Positions 6,201 through 11,459 of a DNA stretch of 11,459 nucleotides are shown here, in pieces; positions within the stretch are counted from its first letter, which is position 1, and the number at the start of each line of letters is the position of its first letter. The position numbers were made by a program, and so were the translations under genes. Origin of the DNA: Desulfobulbaceae bacterium (GTDB lineage: Bacteria; Desulfobacterota; Desulfobulbia; Desulfobulbales; Desulfocapsaceae); contig JAHEMX010000065.1 in NCBI GenBank assembly GCA_024643445.1, positions 1-11,459 of the forward strand, read 5' to 3'. The notes below the pieces were generated by a model. The model was not told the origin of the DNA. It worked only from the letters and a program-made list of their open reading frames with translations, and made no database searches.

Positions 6201-8399
6201 GGCAGGCTCTGTTGCCGGTTCTGCGTCAAAAAACTGACTGAGGCGAGCCTCTAAATCCGCTGCGGACCCCCCGTCATCAGCAGAGACCGAGTCATCGGCA
6301 AAGGCCGAAACCCGCTCTGGCCCTTCCTCGGTATCTGAAAGGGCCGGAGCAATGACACCATCCAATTCCGTCGCTAATGCTTCCAGACCTGAATCATCAT
6401 CTGCCTCTGTCTCGACATCTACACCCACGACTGGTAGAACATGCTCATCCTCGGGCTCAGACGCAGAACCTCCTGTATCATCAACCTCTATCGAGGCAAG
6501 CATTTCATCAGGTTCATCATCGAAGAAGCCACTCAGGCGCTCCTCTATAGCTTCCGCAGACACACCATCAAGGTCATCAACCTCGTCAACCGCTTTACTG
6601 CCGTCATGAGCAGCCGCCACGGTGTCTTCCTCAGCAAATTCAGAAAGTGCCGGAGCGAAGAGGTCATCGGATTCCGCGAAAAGGGTGCTCTCATCGGAAT
6701 CGTCATCACCTCCCGTTTCAACACTTACTCCGGCCAGAGCCACACCCTGCTCAGTTTTCGCTGTCGTCTTGCCTAATGCTGCTATCTCATCAGACAAATC
6801 GTCCAGCTGATCGTCCATATCGACGGCCGGGCTCTCGTCAGTATCAGGGGCGAAACCGTGTTCCTCATCACTGTCTGAGAGTGCCGGTGCGAGGTACCCA
6901 TCTTCCGCTACGGGCAGGCCCTCCCCGCCTGAATCATCATCATCCGCCTCAACCGCCACTCCTTCAAGCGCTGCGACCGTATCAGATTCCCGTCGGCTGG
7001 GAACAGGCTCTTCCTCGAAGAAACCGCTCAACCGGTCTTCGATCTCATCCGTTGTCACACCATCTGATTCAGCAGCAATAATTTCGGCAGTAAGTTCGGC
7101 AGAGAAACCACGCTCCTCGTCTTCAGTGCCGGCGAGTGCTGGCGCCAGTTTTCCGCCAGCCACTGTCGGCAATGCTTCCTCGTCTGAATCATCATCGGCC
7201 TCCGTCTCAACCTCGACACCGCGCAATGCCTCTTCGGTACTGACCGCCTGGGTGAAAGACTCAGGTTCCGGCAGGTCTGCCGAAGGACTATCTGCCGATT
7301 CAGGCGTCTCACTATCTCCCGTGAAAAAGGTATCAAGCCGCTCCAGGACATCCTCGGGCGCATCTCCCTTGAGGTCTGCGACTTCCTCCTCTGCCTGGAA
7401 TCCGTGGGCATCCTCGTCCTCCATACCGGAAAAGGCCGGGGCGACCGTATCAACCGCGGGAGCATATTCTGCGGCCTGTTCATTGACGTTCTGCACCGAT
7501 ATGGCTTCCGGGGTAATCGTCGGAGCTATTACTTTTTTAAATTGATTGAACTTGGCTACTTCGGCAAAAAGTATCGCCTTTTCTTCCTCGGAACTCAGTT
7601 CATTGCTGACAATTTTTTCAAGTCCCTCAAAAAAGGCACAGAGAATCTTGAAGGCATCGGGATGTGAATCGCTTTTCTTCAGCTTGATGTATCCGCCCAG
7701 CGCTGCTATCCCCTGGAGAAAAAGCAGCCGGGGTTTAGACCCGGAAAACTCTTTTTCCAGTCTCTTGACCTCCTGGCTCAAATGGCCGAGTTCCAGGTCG
7801 GTAATCTCCCAGTCCATCCCCAGGATACAAGCCTTGAGGTTAAACAGACTCGGATCGACCACTCCCTGCTCGGAAACCGCCACAGCGGGCATGACCACTT
7901 TCTCCGGCTCCACCGCCTTTGCCGGTGAGGACGATACAGCCGATGGGGATATGTGCTTTTTCAGCTTTTCAAACTTCTGGAGATCCCCTTTGAGAATGTT
8001 TTTTTTCTCATCCTGGGTCAGATCGGTGTCTATATCTATCTTTTCCAGGTTGTAGTAGAAGCTCATCAACAGTCTGATGGCAGATGGATGAGCATCGGAC
8101 TTTTTCTGGTAGATATATTTACTTATCTTTTCAAGCGCCTGGACATAAACAAGTTTGATAGGGTCATCACTCCAGATATCCTTGAGGTCAATCAACTCCT
8201 CGTTAAACTGAATGAGCACCTCGTCGGTGATCTCCCAGTCAATCTCAAGCATGATGGTCTTAAGTCGTGATATGGGAGATTCCTCCCCCCCTGAAAACTC
8301 AAACAGGTCGACATAATCAGTGTCGATAGCATCACTTTCAAAGTCATTAACTCCGATGGTGAGGTCATCGTCGTATTGGCTGTCTGTGTGATGTTCCAC
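5967..8399 (-). CDS. N-terminal part of a large acidic repeat protein, third gene of the MglBA operon
   Basis: Unrecognised family, 810 residues as read. It starts at GTG 8399, 12 nt after the mglA stop, with AAAGAGA upstream as a weak ribosome site. Two homologous 77-residue domains come first (about 45-121 and 187-263). They share DWEITD, a central Leu-rich helix, KKSD-x-HP and LEKI, and each is followed by a Lys-rich helix. From about 301 to 733 the chain is Asp/Glu/Ser/Ala-rich with repeated APAL and RLSGFF motifs, and then 26-residue repeats begin. After D779 the sequence turns abruptly Arg-rich (PLHRAGSRGRIG...) for 31 residues. This marks an out-of-frame tail: one extra base at 6061/6062 shifts reading away from the downstream frame. 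No transmembrane segment. Position suggests a partner of the MglA-type GTPase; that is inference. Confidence 0.8.
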   Translation of the reverse strand: MEHHTDSQYDDDLTIGVNDFESDAIDTDYVDLFEFSGGEESPISRLKTIMLEIDWEITDEVLIQFNEELIDLKDIWSDDPIKLVYVQALEKISKYIYQKKSDAHPSAIRLLMSFYYNLEKIDIDTDLTQDEKKNILKGDLQKFEKLKKHISPSAVSSSPAKAVEPEKVVMPAVAVSEQGVVDPSLFNLKACILGMDWEITDLELGHLSQEVKRLEKEFSGSKPRLLFLQGIAALGGYIKLKKSDSHPDAFKILCAFFEGLEKIVSNELSSEEEKAILFAEVAKFNQFKKVIAPTITPEAISVQNVNEQAAEYAPAVDTVAPAFSGMEDEDAHGFQAEEEVADLKGDAPEDVLERLDTFFTGDSETPESADSPSADLPEPESFTQAVSTEEALRGVEVETEADDDSDEEALPTVAGGKLAPALAGTEDEERGFSAELTAEIIAAESDGVTTDEIEDRLSGFFEEEPVPSRRESDTVAALEGVAVEADDDDSGGEGLPVAEDGYLAPALSDSDEEHGFAPDTDESPAVDMDDQLDDLSDEIAALGKTTAKTEQGVALAGVSVETGGDDDSDESTLFAESDDLFAPALSEFAEEDTVAAAHDGSKAVDEVDDLDGVSAEAIEERLSGFFDDEPDEMLASIEVDDTGGSASEPEDEHVLPVVGVDVETEADDDSGLEALATELDGVIAPALSDTEEGPERVSAFADDSVSADDGGSAADLEARLSQFFDAEPATEPAADEEAEGLLTEPAVEEEAEIFLIESDLDEEPEGFLTEPAVEEEAGDPLHRAGSRGRIGRVPDRTGCRGGSGRSHHRD
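6201..7499 (-). repeat. Degenerate acidic modules with APAL and RLSGFF motifs
   Basis: In the encoded protein (residues about 301-733) a module of roughly 70-100 residues recurs. It has GV-x-VETEADDDSDEEAL, then APALS followed by an acidic patch, then an RLSGFF-type motif. APA(F/L) occurs five times here, and APEL once more after the frameshift. ERLDTFF, DRLSGFF, ERLSGFF and ARLSQFF occur here, with DELDSFF after the shift. The third module lacks the FF. The spacing and composition suggest a disordered tail carrying repeated short docking motifs; no binding partner can be seen from sequence. Confidence 0.7.
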
Positions 8400-8411
8400 C
8401 GTACGTTCTCT

Positions 8412-9017
8412 TTATAGAAGTTTTTTCTGGATGGAGATGACTGTAGAAGAGATGATTTTCTTCAATGTCGTGGCGACATTATATCCGGTAATAGCGCTTG
8501 CCTCAAAATAAGGCACCTTAAGCCGGCTGTTAAGATCTTTTTCCAGCACTTCAATCGGTAATGTCGGGATGCCATGTTCCTTCAGATCCACCTTGTTGTA
8601 CTGCATTACCAGGGGAATCTTGAAAATACTCTCCTTATAGGACACCAGGTTCTCATGGAGCTGGTTTAATGAACGAATGTTTTTCTCTCGCTGTTTAGCC
8701 ATCGCATCAGCGACAAAGACAATGCCGTCGACCCCCCGTAACACCAGTTTCCTGGTGGCATTGTATTTAACCTGTCCGGGAACGGTATAGAGCTGGATCT
8801 TGATATCGTAGCCCTTGATCTTGCCCATGTCGAAGGGCAGGAAATCAAAAAACAAGGTCCGGTCACCATGCGTCTTCAGGCTGACCATCTCAGAGACTAT
8901 CTGCTTTCGGTAGGTCTTATTGATATATTCAAGGTTTGTTGTCTTGCCGCATCGGCCGGGGCCGTAATAAACAATTTTAACCTGAACAATTTTATCTTTT
9001 AGGTTGATGAAACTCAA
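8412..9017 (-). CDS. mglA: MglA-type small Ras-like GTPase
   Basis: Cytoplasmic GTP-binding switch of the bacterial MglA family, which sets cell polarity and motility direction in Myxococcus. (It is unrelated to the galactose transporter genes of the same name.) At 201 residues it is full length. Motifs: P-loop GPGRCGKTT (19-27); switch I GDRTLFFDFLP with R53, the intrinsic catalytic arginine of MglA; G3 YTVPGQ with Q82, lacking the usual Asp as in true MglA; G4 NKVD (141-144); and SAITG as G5. Numbering matches M. xanthus MglA as remembered. The start is TTG at 9017: it gives the conserved MSFIN N-terminus, and GGGGGTG lies 5 nt upstream. It lies between the Roadblock gene (73-nt gap) and the acidic protein gene (12-nt gap). 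Confidence 0.93.
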   Translation of the reverse strand: MSFINLKDKIVQVKIVYYGPGRCGKTTNLEYINKTYRKQIVSEMVSLKTHGDRTLFFDFLPFDMGKIKGYDIKIQLYTVPGQVKYNATRKLVLRGVDGIVFVADAMAKQREKNIRSLNQLHENLVSYKESIFKIPLVMQYNKVDLKEHGIPTLPIEVLEKDLNSRLKVPYFEASAITGYNVATTLKKIISSTVISIQKKLL

Positions 9018-9090
9018 CGAGGCACCCCCAGAAATAATACTTCAGAAAATCGATTGCTGACCGGAGCGCATGGCGCGGTAAGGACCATGC

Positions 9091-9489
9091 CTACTTCCTG
9101 TCCCACACGAGTCTGATCTTATCGATAACATCTACGACGTTCAAACGGAGAAAACCAAGAGAGATGTCCTTACCGAACATTGAGATTAGCAGCAACTCAT
9201 CGTCTATTTTGCTGAAATGGATGTTGGAATCCTGACCTTTATGGAAAAGCAGAGAAAATTCCTGCTCTCCGACCAGCTTCGCCATGGCATCTACTGTTGC
9301 AAAGTTACCGGCAGCCAGTGCGGCAAAAGAATATACGTCATATTTACTCTCACCATTGTCTTTCGCTGTAATAATATTGCCAGCCATATCAATGATGATG
9401 ACACAGTCAACACCCAGTTTTATCAGCTTGTCAGTGAGGATGGTGTCAATTTGTTCAAGCTGTTCTTGACTGACAATTCCATAATTCAT
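9091..9489 (-). CDS. mglB: Roadblock/LC7 domain protein, MglB-like regulator
   Basis: Likely GTPase-activating or exchange partner of the adjacent MglA. The 132 residues are one Roadblock/LC7 domain. The middle (SFAALAAGNFATVDAMAKL followed by VGEQEFSLLFHKG) closely resembles the M. xanthus MglB block with AGN, AKLIGE and EF-x-x-x-FHEG. The chain ends soon after the last helix (LVWDRK), so the extended C-terminal tail of M. xanthus MglB, which contacts MglA, is missing. ATG 9489 has a good ribosome site (AAGAGGT, 7 nt upstream). It is the first gene of the operon; a promoter and a perfect palindrome precede it. A GCATGG/CCATGC 6-bp stem (9068-9090 on the plus strand) lies right after its stop, before mglA. 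Confidence 0.88.
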   Translation of the reverse strand: MNYGIVSQEQLEQIDTILTDKLIKLGVDCVIIIDMAGNIITAKDNGESKYDVYSFAALAAGNFATVDAMAKLVGEQEFSLLFHKGQDSNIHFSKIDDELLLISMFGKDISLGFLRLNVVDVIDKIRLVWDRK

Positions 9490-9509
9490 ACTGCGTACCT
9501 CTTGTTAAT

Positions 9510-9531
9510 TTAAGCCAGGCGCCTGGCTTAA
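9510..9531. promoter_or_regulatory. 22-bp perfect palindrome, probable operator of the mglB operon
   Basis: The half-site TTAAGCCAGGC is followed by its exact reverse complement with no spacer. The palindrome lies 21-42 bp upstream of the mglB start and overlaps the last base of the -10 box and the expected transcription start. A repressor dimer bound here would block initiation. In RNA the loopless centre (GGCGCC) would fold less well than a normal hairpin, so a DNA operator is preferred. The regulator is unknown. Confidence 0.6.
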
Positions 9532-9559
9532 TGTTATTTGCTTGAGCAAGCTCTCCCAA
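9531..9559 (-). promoter_or_regulatory. Sigma70-type promoter of the mglB-mglA operon
   Basis: On the minus strand TTGGGA (plus 9554-9559) is followed by a 17-nt spacer and TAACAT (plus 9531-9536). Each box matches the consensus at 4 of 6 positions, including the key TTG, TA and final T. The predicted start falls inside the adjacent palindrome, about 35 nt before the mglB ATG. The spacing is ideal, and this is the best promoter candidate seen in the gap. Confidence 0.5.
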
Positions 9560-10002
9560 TGAGCAACAAACAATATTTGCCCATACGCTACCATGCATGA
9601 GGCGGCACCCATATTACCGGGAATAAACCGTTATAGCAAATATTCAGCGTATTTCCGTATTTAAGAATGCGGGCGCAACTAGGCACCATATTTAATACTA
9701 TACGATAGTTTTTTTATGAGTTGAAGCTGTTTTTTACATTTTTTTAATAAAAATCAGAGGCATAACCGTCTAATTTTAGAAAAAAAACGCAATAGAACAA
9801 TATTTTCCATGTATATTCAGCCAGTTATATCCTCAGAGCCTTGCCTTTTTGCTGTTTCGACTTACTTTCGTAATTGTTTAGTTCTGAGCATGCGAGGGCC
9901 ATAGTGTTTCCCAGAATACTCCTTTTTTGTCAACTATTTGACGGTCGCCGACTGGTCACTGCCGGGTGGTGGGGACGAGAGCAGGCAGAGCCCAAATAGC
10001 CG
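9560..10002. other. AT-rich divergent intergenic region, no gene seen
   Basis: No coding sequence is supported between the mglB promoter and tatD. Notable parts are a 9-bp inverted repeat AATATTTGC (9572-9580) with GCAAATATT (9636-9644); a small ACTAT-ACG-ATAGT palindrome (9697-9709); T tracts at 9709-9715, 9730-9735 and 9739-9745 plus an A tract at 9749-9753, with centres roughly one or two helical turns apart, suggesting curved DNA; and GTCAA-N4-TTGAC at 9929-9942. No RNA gene is recognised. Confidence 0.5.
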
Positions 10003-10031
10003 TTGCGGACAAAGTTAATATCTGCTATGAA
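10003..10031 (+). promoter_or_regulatory. Weak promoter candidate for tatD-yggS
   Basis: TTGCGG (10003-10008), a 17-nt spacer and TATGAA (10026-10031). A start near 10038 would place the GGAGG ribosome site (10040-10044) at the very 5' end of the message. That agrees with the GTG 10054 start but leaves a very short leader. The -35 matches at only three positions, so this is tentative. Confidence 0.25.
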
Positions 10032-10053
10032 ACCTGCCTGGAGGCAAACGAGC

Positions 10054-10902
10054 GTGAGCAGAACAACACCCCCTTTTCCGATACTGGCAAAAGAATCATA
10101 TCTGATTGATACCCATTGTCACCTCGATATGAAGGACTACCGGGACGACCTGGATTCCGTCCTTCAACGCAGCTCAGACCATGGTGTGGCAGGCATTGTA
10201 ACGATTGGCATTGATGTGGCCAGTTCCAGGCAGGCAACTGCCCTGGCGAAGCGATTCGGCATGGTCAGGGCAAGCATCGGCATTCATCCCCATGACGCGG
10301 AAAAAGCCGGGGCAGATGATCTAAAAATTCTCGCGCATCTTGCTGCTGATAATCGTGAAATTATCATCGGTTACGGTGAAATCGGTCTTGATTACGTGAA
10401 AGATTATGCCAGGCACCGGATCCAGCGTTCGCTGTTCAAAAAGCAGCTCGGTCTGGCCCGGGAGCTCGGTCTCCCGGTTATTATTCACGACAGGGAAGCG
10501 CACGATGACTGCCTCGCCATCATCAGGGAGGAAGGGCCCTTCCCGTGCGGAGGAATCATGCATTGTTTCTCGGGCGACCTGGAATTTGCCAGGAAGGTCA
10601 TTGACTGTAATTTCCATATCTCCATACCGGGGATTGTGACTTTTAAAAACGCCACCGATCTCCATCAGGTTGCCTCATATATTCCTCTGGATAAAATGCT
10701 TATTGAAACCGATGGGCCATTTCTTGCGCCGGTTCCGTATCGCGGTAAGCGCAATGAACCGGTATACACGCTCTATACGGCTGAGGCTATCGCCAGACTC
10801 AGACAGACAACCATCACTGAAATCGCCCGGCAGACCAGTGCCAATGCCTGCGCCTTATTCGACCATGATTTTATCTCTGTTCATACCGGTCCGGCCGCAT
10901 GA
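10054..10902 (+). CDS. tatD: TatD family metal-dependent hydrolase/DNase
   Basis: TatD-type TIM-barrel enzyme; family members are metal-dependent 3'-5' nucleases. With the chosen start the metal ligands are H21 and H23 in DTHCHLD, E109 in GEIGLDY, H145 in IIHDREAH, H170 in MHCFSGD and D220 in ETDGPF, so the active site is complete. The start is GTG 10054, with GGAGG 9 nt upstream, giving 282 residues. ATG 10027 or TTG 10003 would add 9 or 17 residues but lack ribosome sites; all choices leave a longer N-terminus than usual before LIDTHCH. The stop overlaps the yggS start in ATGA (10899-10902). It is the first gene of a plus-strand operon. Confidence 0.9.
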   Translation: MSRTTPPFPILAKESYLIDTHCHLDMKDYRDDLDSVLQRSSDHGVAGIVTIGIDVASSRQATALAKRFGMVRASIGIHPHDAEKAGADDLKILAHLAADNREIIIGYGEIGLDYVKDYARHRIQRSLFKKQLGLARELGLPVIIHDREAHDDCLAIIREEGPFPCGGIMHCFSGDLEFARKVIDCNFHISIPGIVTFKNATDLHQVASYIPLDKMLIETDGPFLAPVPYRGKRNEPVYTLYTAEAIARLRQTTITEIARQTSANACALFDHDFISVHTGPAA

Positions 10903-11459
10903 TTCGATCTAACCTTACCGCTATCCGCGATGACATCAGGCAAACCGCCCTGCGCTGCGGCAGAGATCCTGCTGCTATCAGGCTGGTTGCCGTTTCAAAG
11001 CGATTTCCCGCAGAGGTGATGCGGCAGGCATGTGCTGCCGGGCAGTTTGTTTTTGGCGAGAATTTCATTCAGGAGGCCGCCGAGAAAAGAGCGCTGCTCG
11101 GCGCTGACGTTCGCCTCCATTTTATCGGGCATCTGCAGAGCAACAAGGCGAAAACCGCCGCCGAGGTATGTGACGTTATAGAGACGGTTGACCGGTTTAA
11201 AATCGCTTCCGCCCTGCACCGCCACCTGCTCACCCTAAACCGAACCCTGGAGGTGCTGGTCCAGGTTAATATTGGCCTTGATCCGAAAAAATCCGGGGTC
11301 CATCCCGACGATACGGAACAGCTTCTGAGGCAGATCTCTGAGCTGTCGACCCTGAAGGTAACGGGGCTGATGACCATCACGCCCATAACGGAAGATTGTG
11401 AGCAGGCACGTCCATTCTTCAGAAAACTGCGACTGTTATCAGAGAAAATGCAAGAGCGG
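10899..11459 (+). CDS. yggS: YggS family pyridoxal phosphate homeostasis protein (3' end outside window)
   Basis: PLP-binding protein of the PLPBP/YggS family; it buffers pyridoxal phosphate in the cytoplasm and has no known catalytic reaction. The frame is open from ATG 10899 to the window end (187 codons), so the C-terminus is missing. Family motifs: LVAVSK with K34 as the PLP Schiff-base lysine, FGENFIQEAAEK, HFIGHLQSNKAK, then VLVQVNIG and KSGV, and GLMTI near the end. The start overlaps the tatD stop by 4 bp, so translation is coupled. Confidence 0.93.
   Translation, partial: MIRSNLTAIRDDIRQTALRCGRDPAAIRLVAVSKRFPAEVMRQACAAGQFVFGENFIQEAAEKRALLGADVRLHFIGHLQSNKAKTAAEVCDVIETVDRFKIASALHRHLLTLNRTLEVLVQVNIGLDPKKSGVHPDDTEQLLRQISELSTLKVTGLMTITPITEDCEQARPFFRKLRLLSEKMQER

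Larger units (their letters stand above)
4631..8399 (-). other. Reconstructed single gene split by a +1 frameshift at 6061/6062
   Basis: Deleting one G of the GG at 6061-6062 joins the two minus-strand frames into one of about 1255 residues. The order is two 77-residue domains, long acidic repeats, three 26-residue repeats, acidic linker, third 77-residue domain, acidic linker and coiled coil. Support: the 26-residue units are 78, 79 and 78 nt long, with the odd base in the middle unit; the corrected middle unit reads EEEAGDLFTEPD, matching EEEAGDLITETD in the next; and the third domain is homologous to the first two. The shift may be a sequencing or assembly error in near-identical repeats, or a true lesion. 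Confidence 0.75.

Noticed and set aside
5139..8270. Numerous plus-strand open frames, many Ser-rich, opposite the acidic gene
   Set aside because: They are antisense shadows: Asp/Glu codons on the minus strand read as Ser-rich peptides on the plus strand. None has a ribosome site or a domain.
9929..9942. FNR/CRP-type box
   Set aside because: The order is GTCAA-N4-TTGAC, the reverse of TTGAT-N4-ATCAA, so it does not fit the FNR consensus.
10003..10053. Longer N-terminus for TatD from TTG 10003 or ATG 10027
   Set aside because: Neither has a Shine-Dalgarno, whereas GTG 10054 has GGAGG nine bases upstream, and the extra residues do not match the family. Not fully excluded.

Overview
The window reads as a chromosomal segment of a bacterium of about 50% GC, most likely a member of the Desulfobacterota (former Deltaproteobacteria). 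The grounds are a short-type Psd next to asd, rsmD-coaD followed by a Rieske/cytochrome b pair, and an MglA/MglB polarity pair. This placement is inference from gene content; no rRNA or other marker is present.

Layout. (1) 1-1746, plus strand: the 3' part of psd (phosphatidylethanolamine synthesis), then a 131-bp gap holding a long-range 11-bp inverted repeat, then asd (Lys/Thr/Met pathway). (2) A GC-rich hairpin without a U tract at 1772-1804. (3) 1858-4246, plus strand: a tight run of rsmD, coaD (4-bp overlap), a membrane-anchored Rieske protein and a compact b-type cytochrome. The last two look like a two-subunit quinol-oxidising complex with no c-type cytochrome gene beside it. (4) 4245-4507: an element bounded by a perfect 15-bp inverted repeat, enclosing a small hairpin and a 102-nt long hairpin. 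It is either a MITE-like repeat or a structured RNA in the 3' region of the cytochrome gene. A strong bidirectional terminator follows at 4566-4598. (5) 9489-4631, minus strand: an operon of a Roadblock/LC7 protein (MglB-like), an MglA-type small GTPase with a TTG start, and a very large acidic protein. The acidic protein appears as two open frames, but the sequence shows one gene (about 1255 residues) split by a single extra base at 6061/6062 inside tandem 78-nt repeats. It carries three 77-residue homologous domains that align without gaps, two at the N-terminus and one near the C-terminus, separated by acidic repeats. A promoter and an overlapping 22-bp perfect palindrome precede the operon. 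(6) 9560-10002: an AT-rich divergent intergenic region with phased T tracts. (7) 10054-11459, plus strand: tatD and yggS, overlapping by 4 bp; yggS runs off the window.

The most novel candidate is the MglB-MglA-acidic protein operon. By analogy with myxobacterial polarity modules, the GTPase and its Roadblock regulator could act with a multivalent acidic scaffold. The rest is mostly housekeeping, apart from the unusual cytochrome b and the 4245-4507 element.
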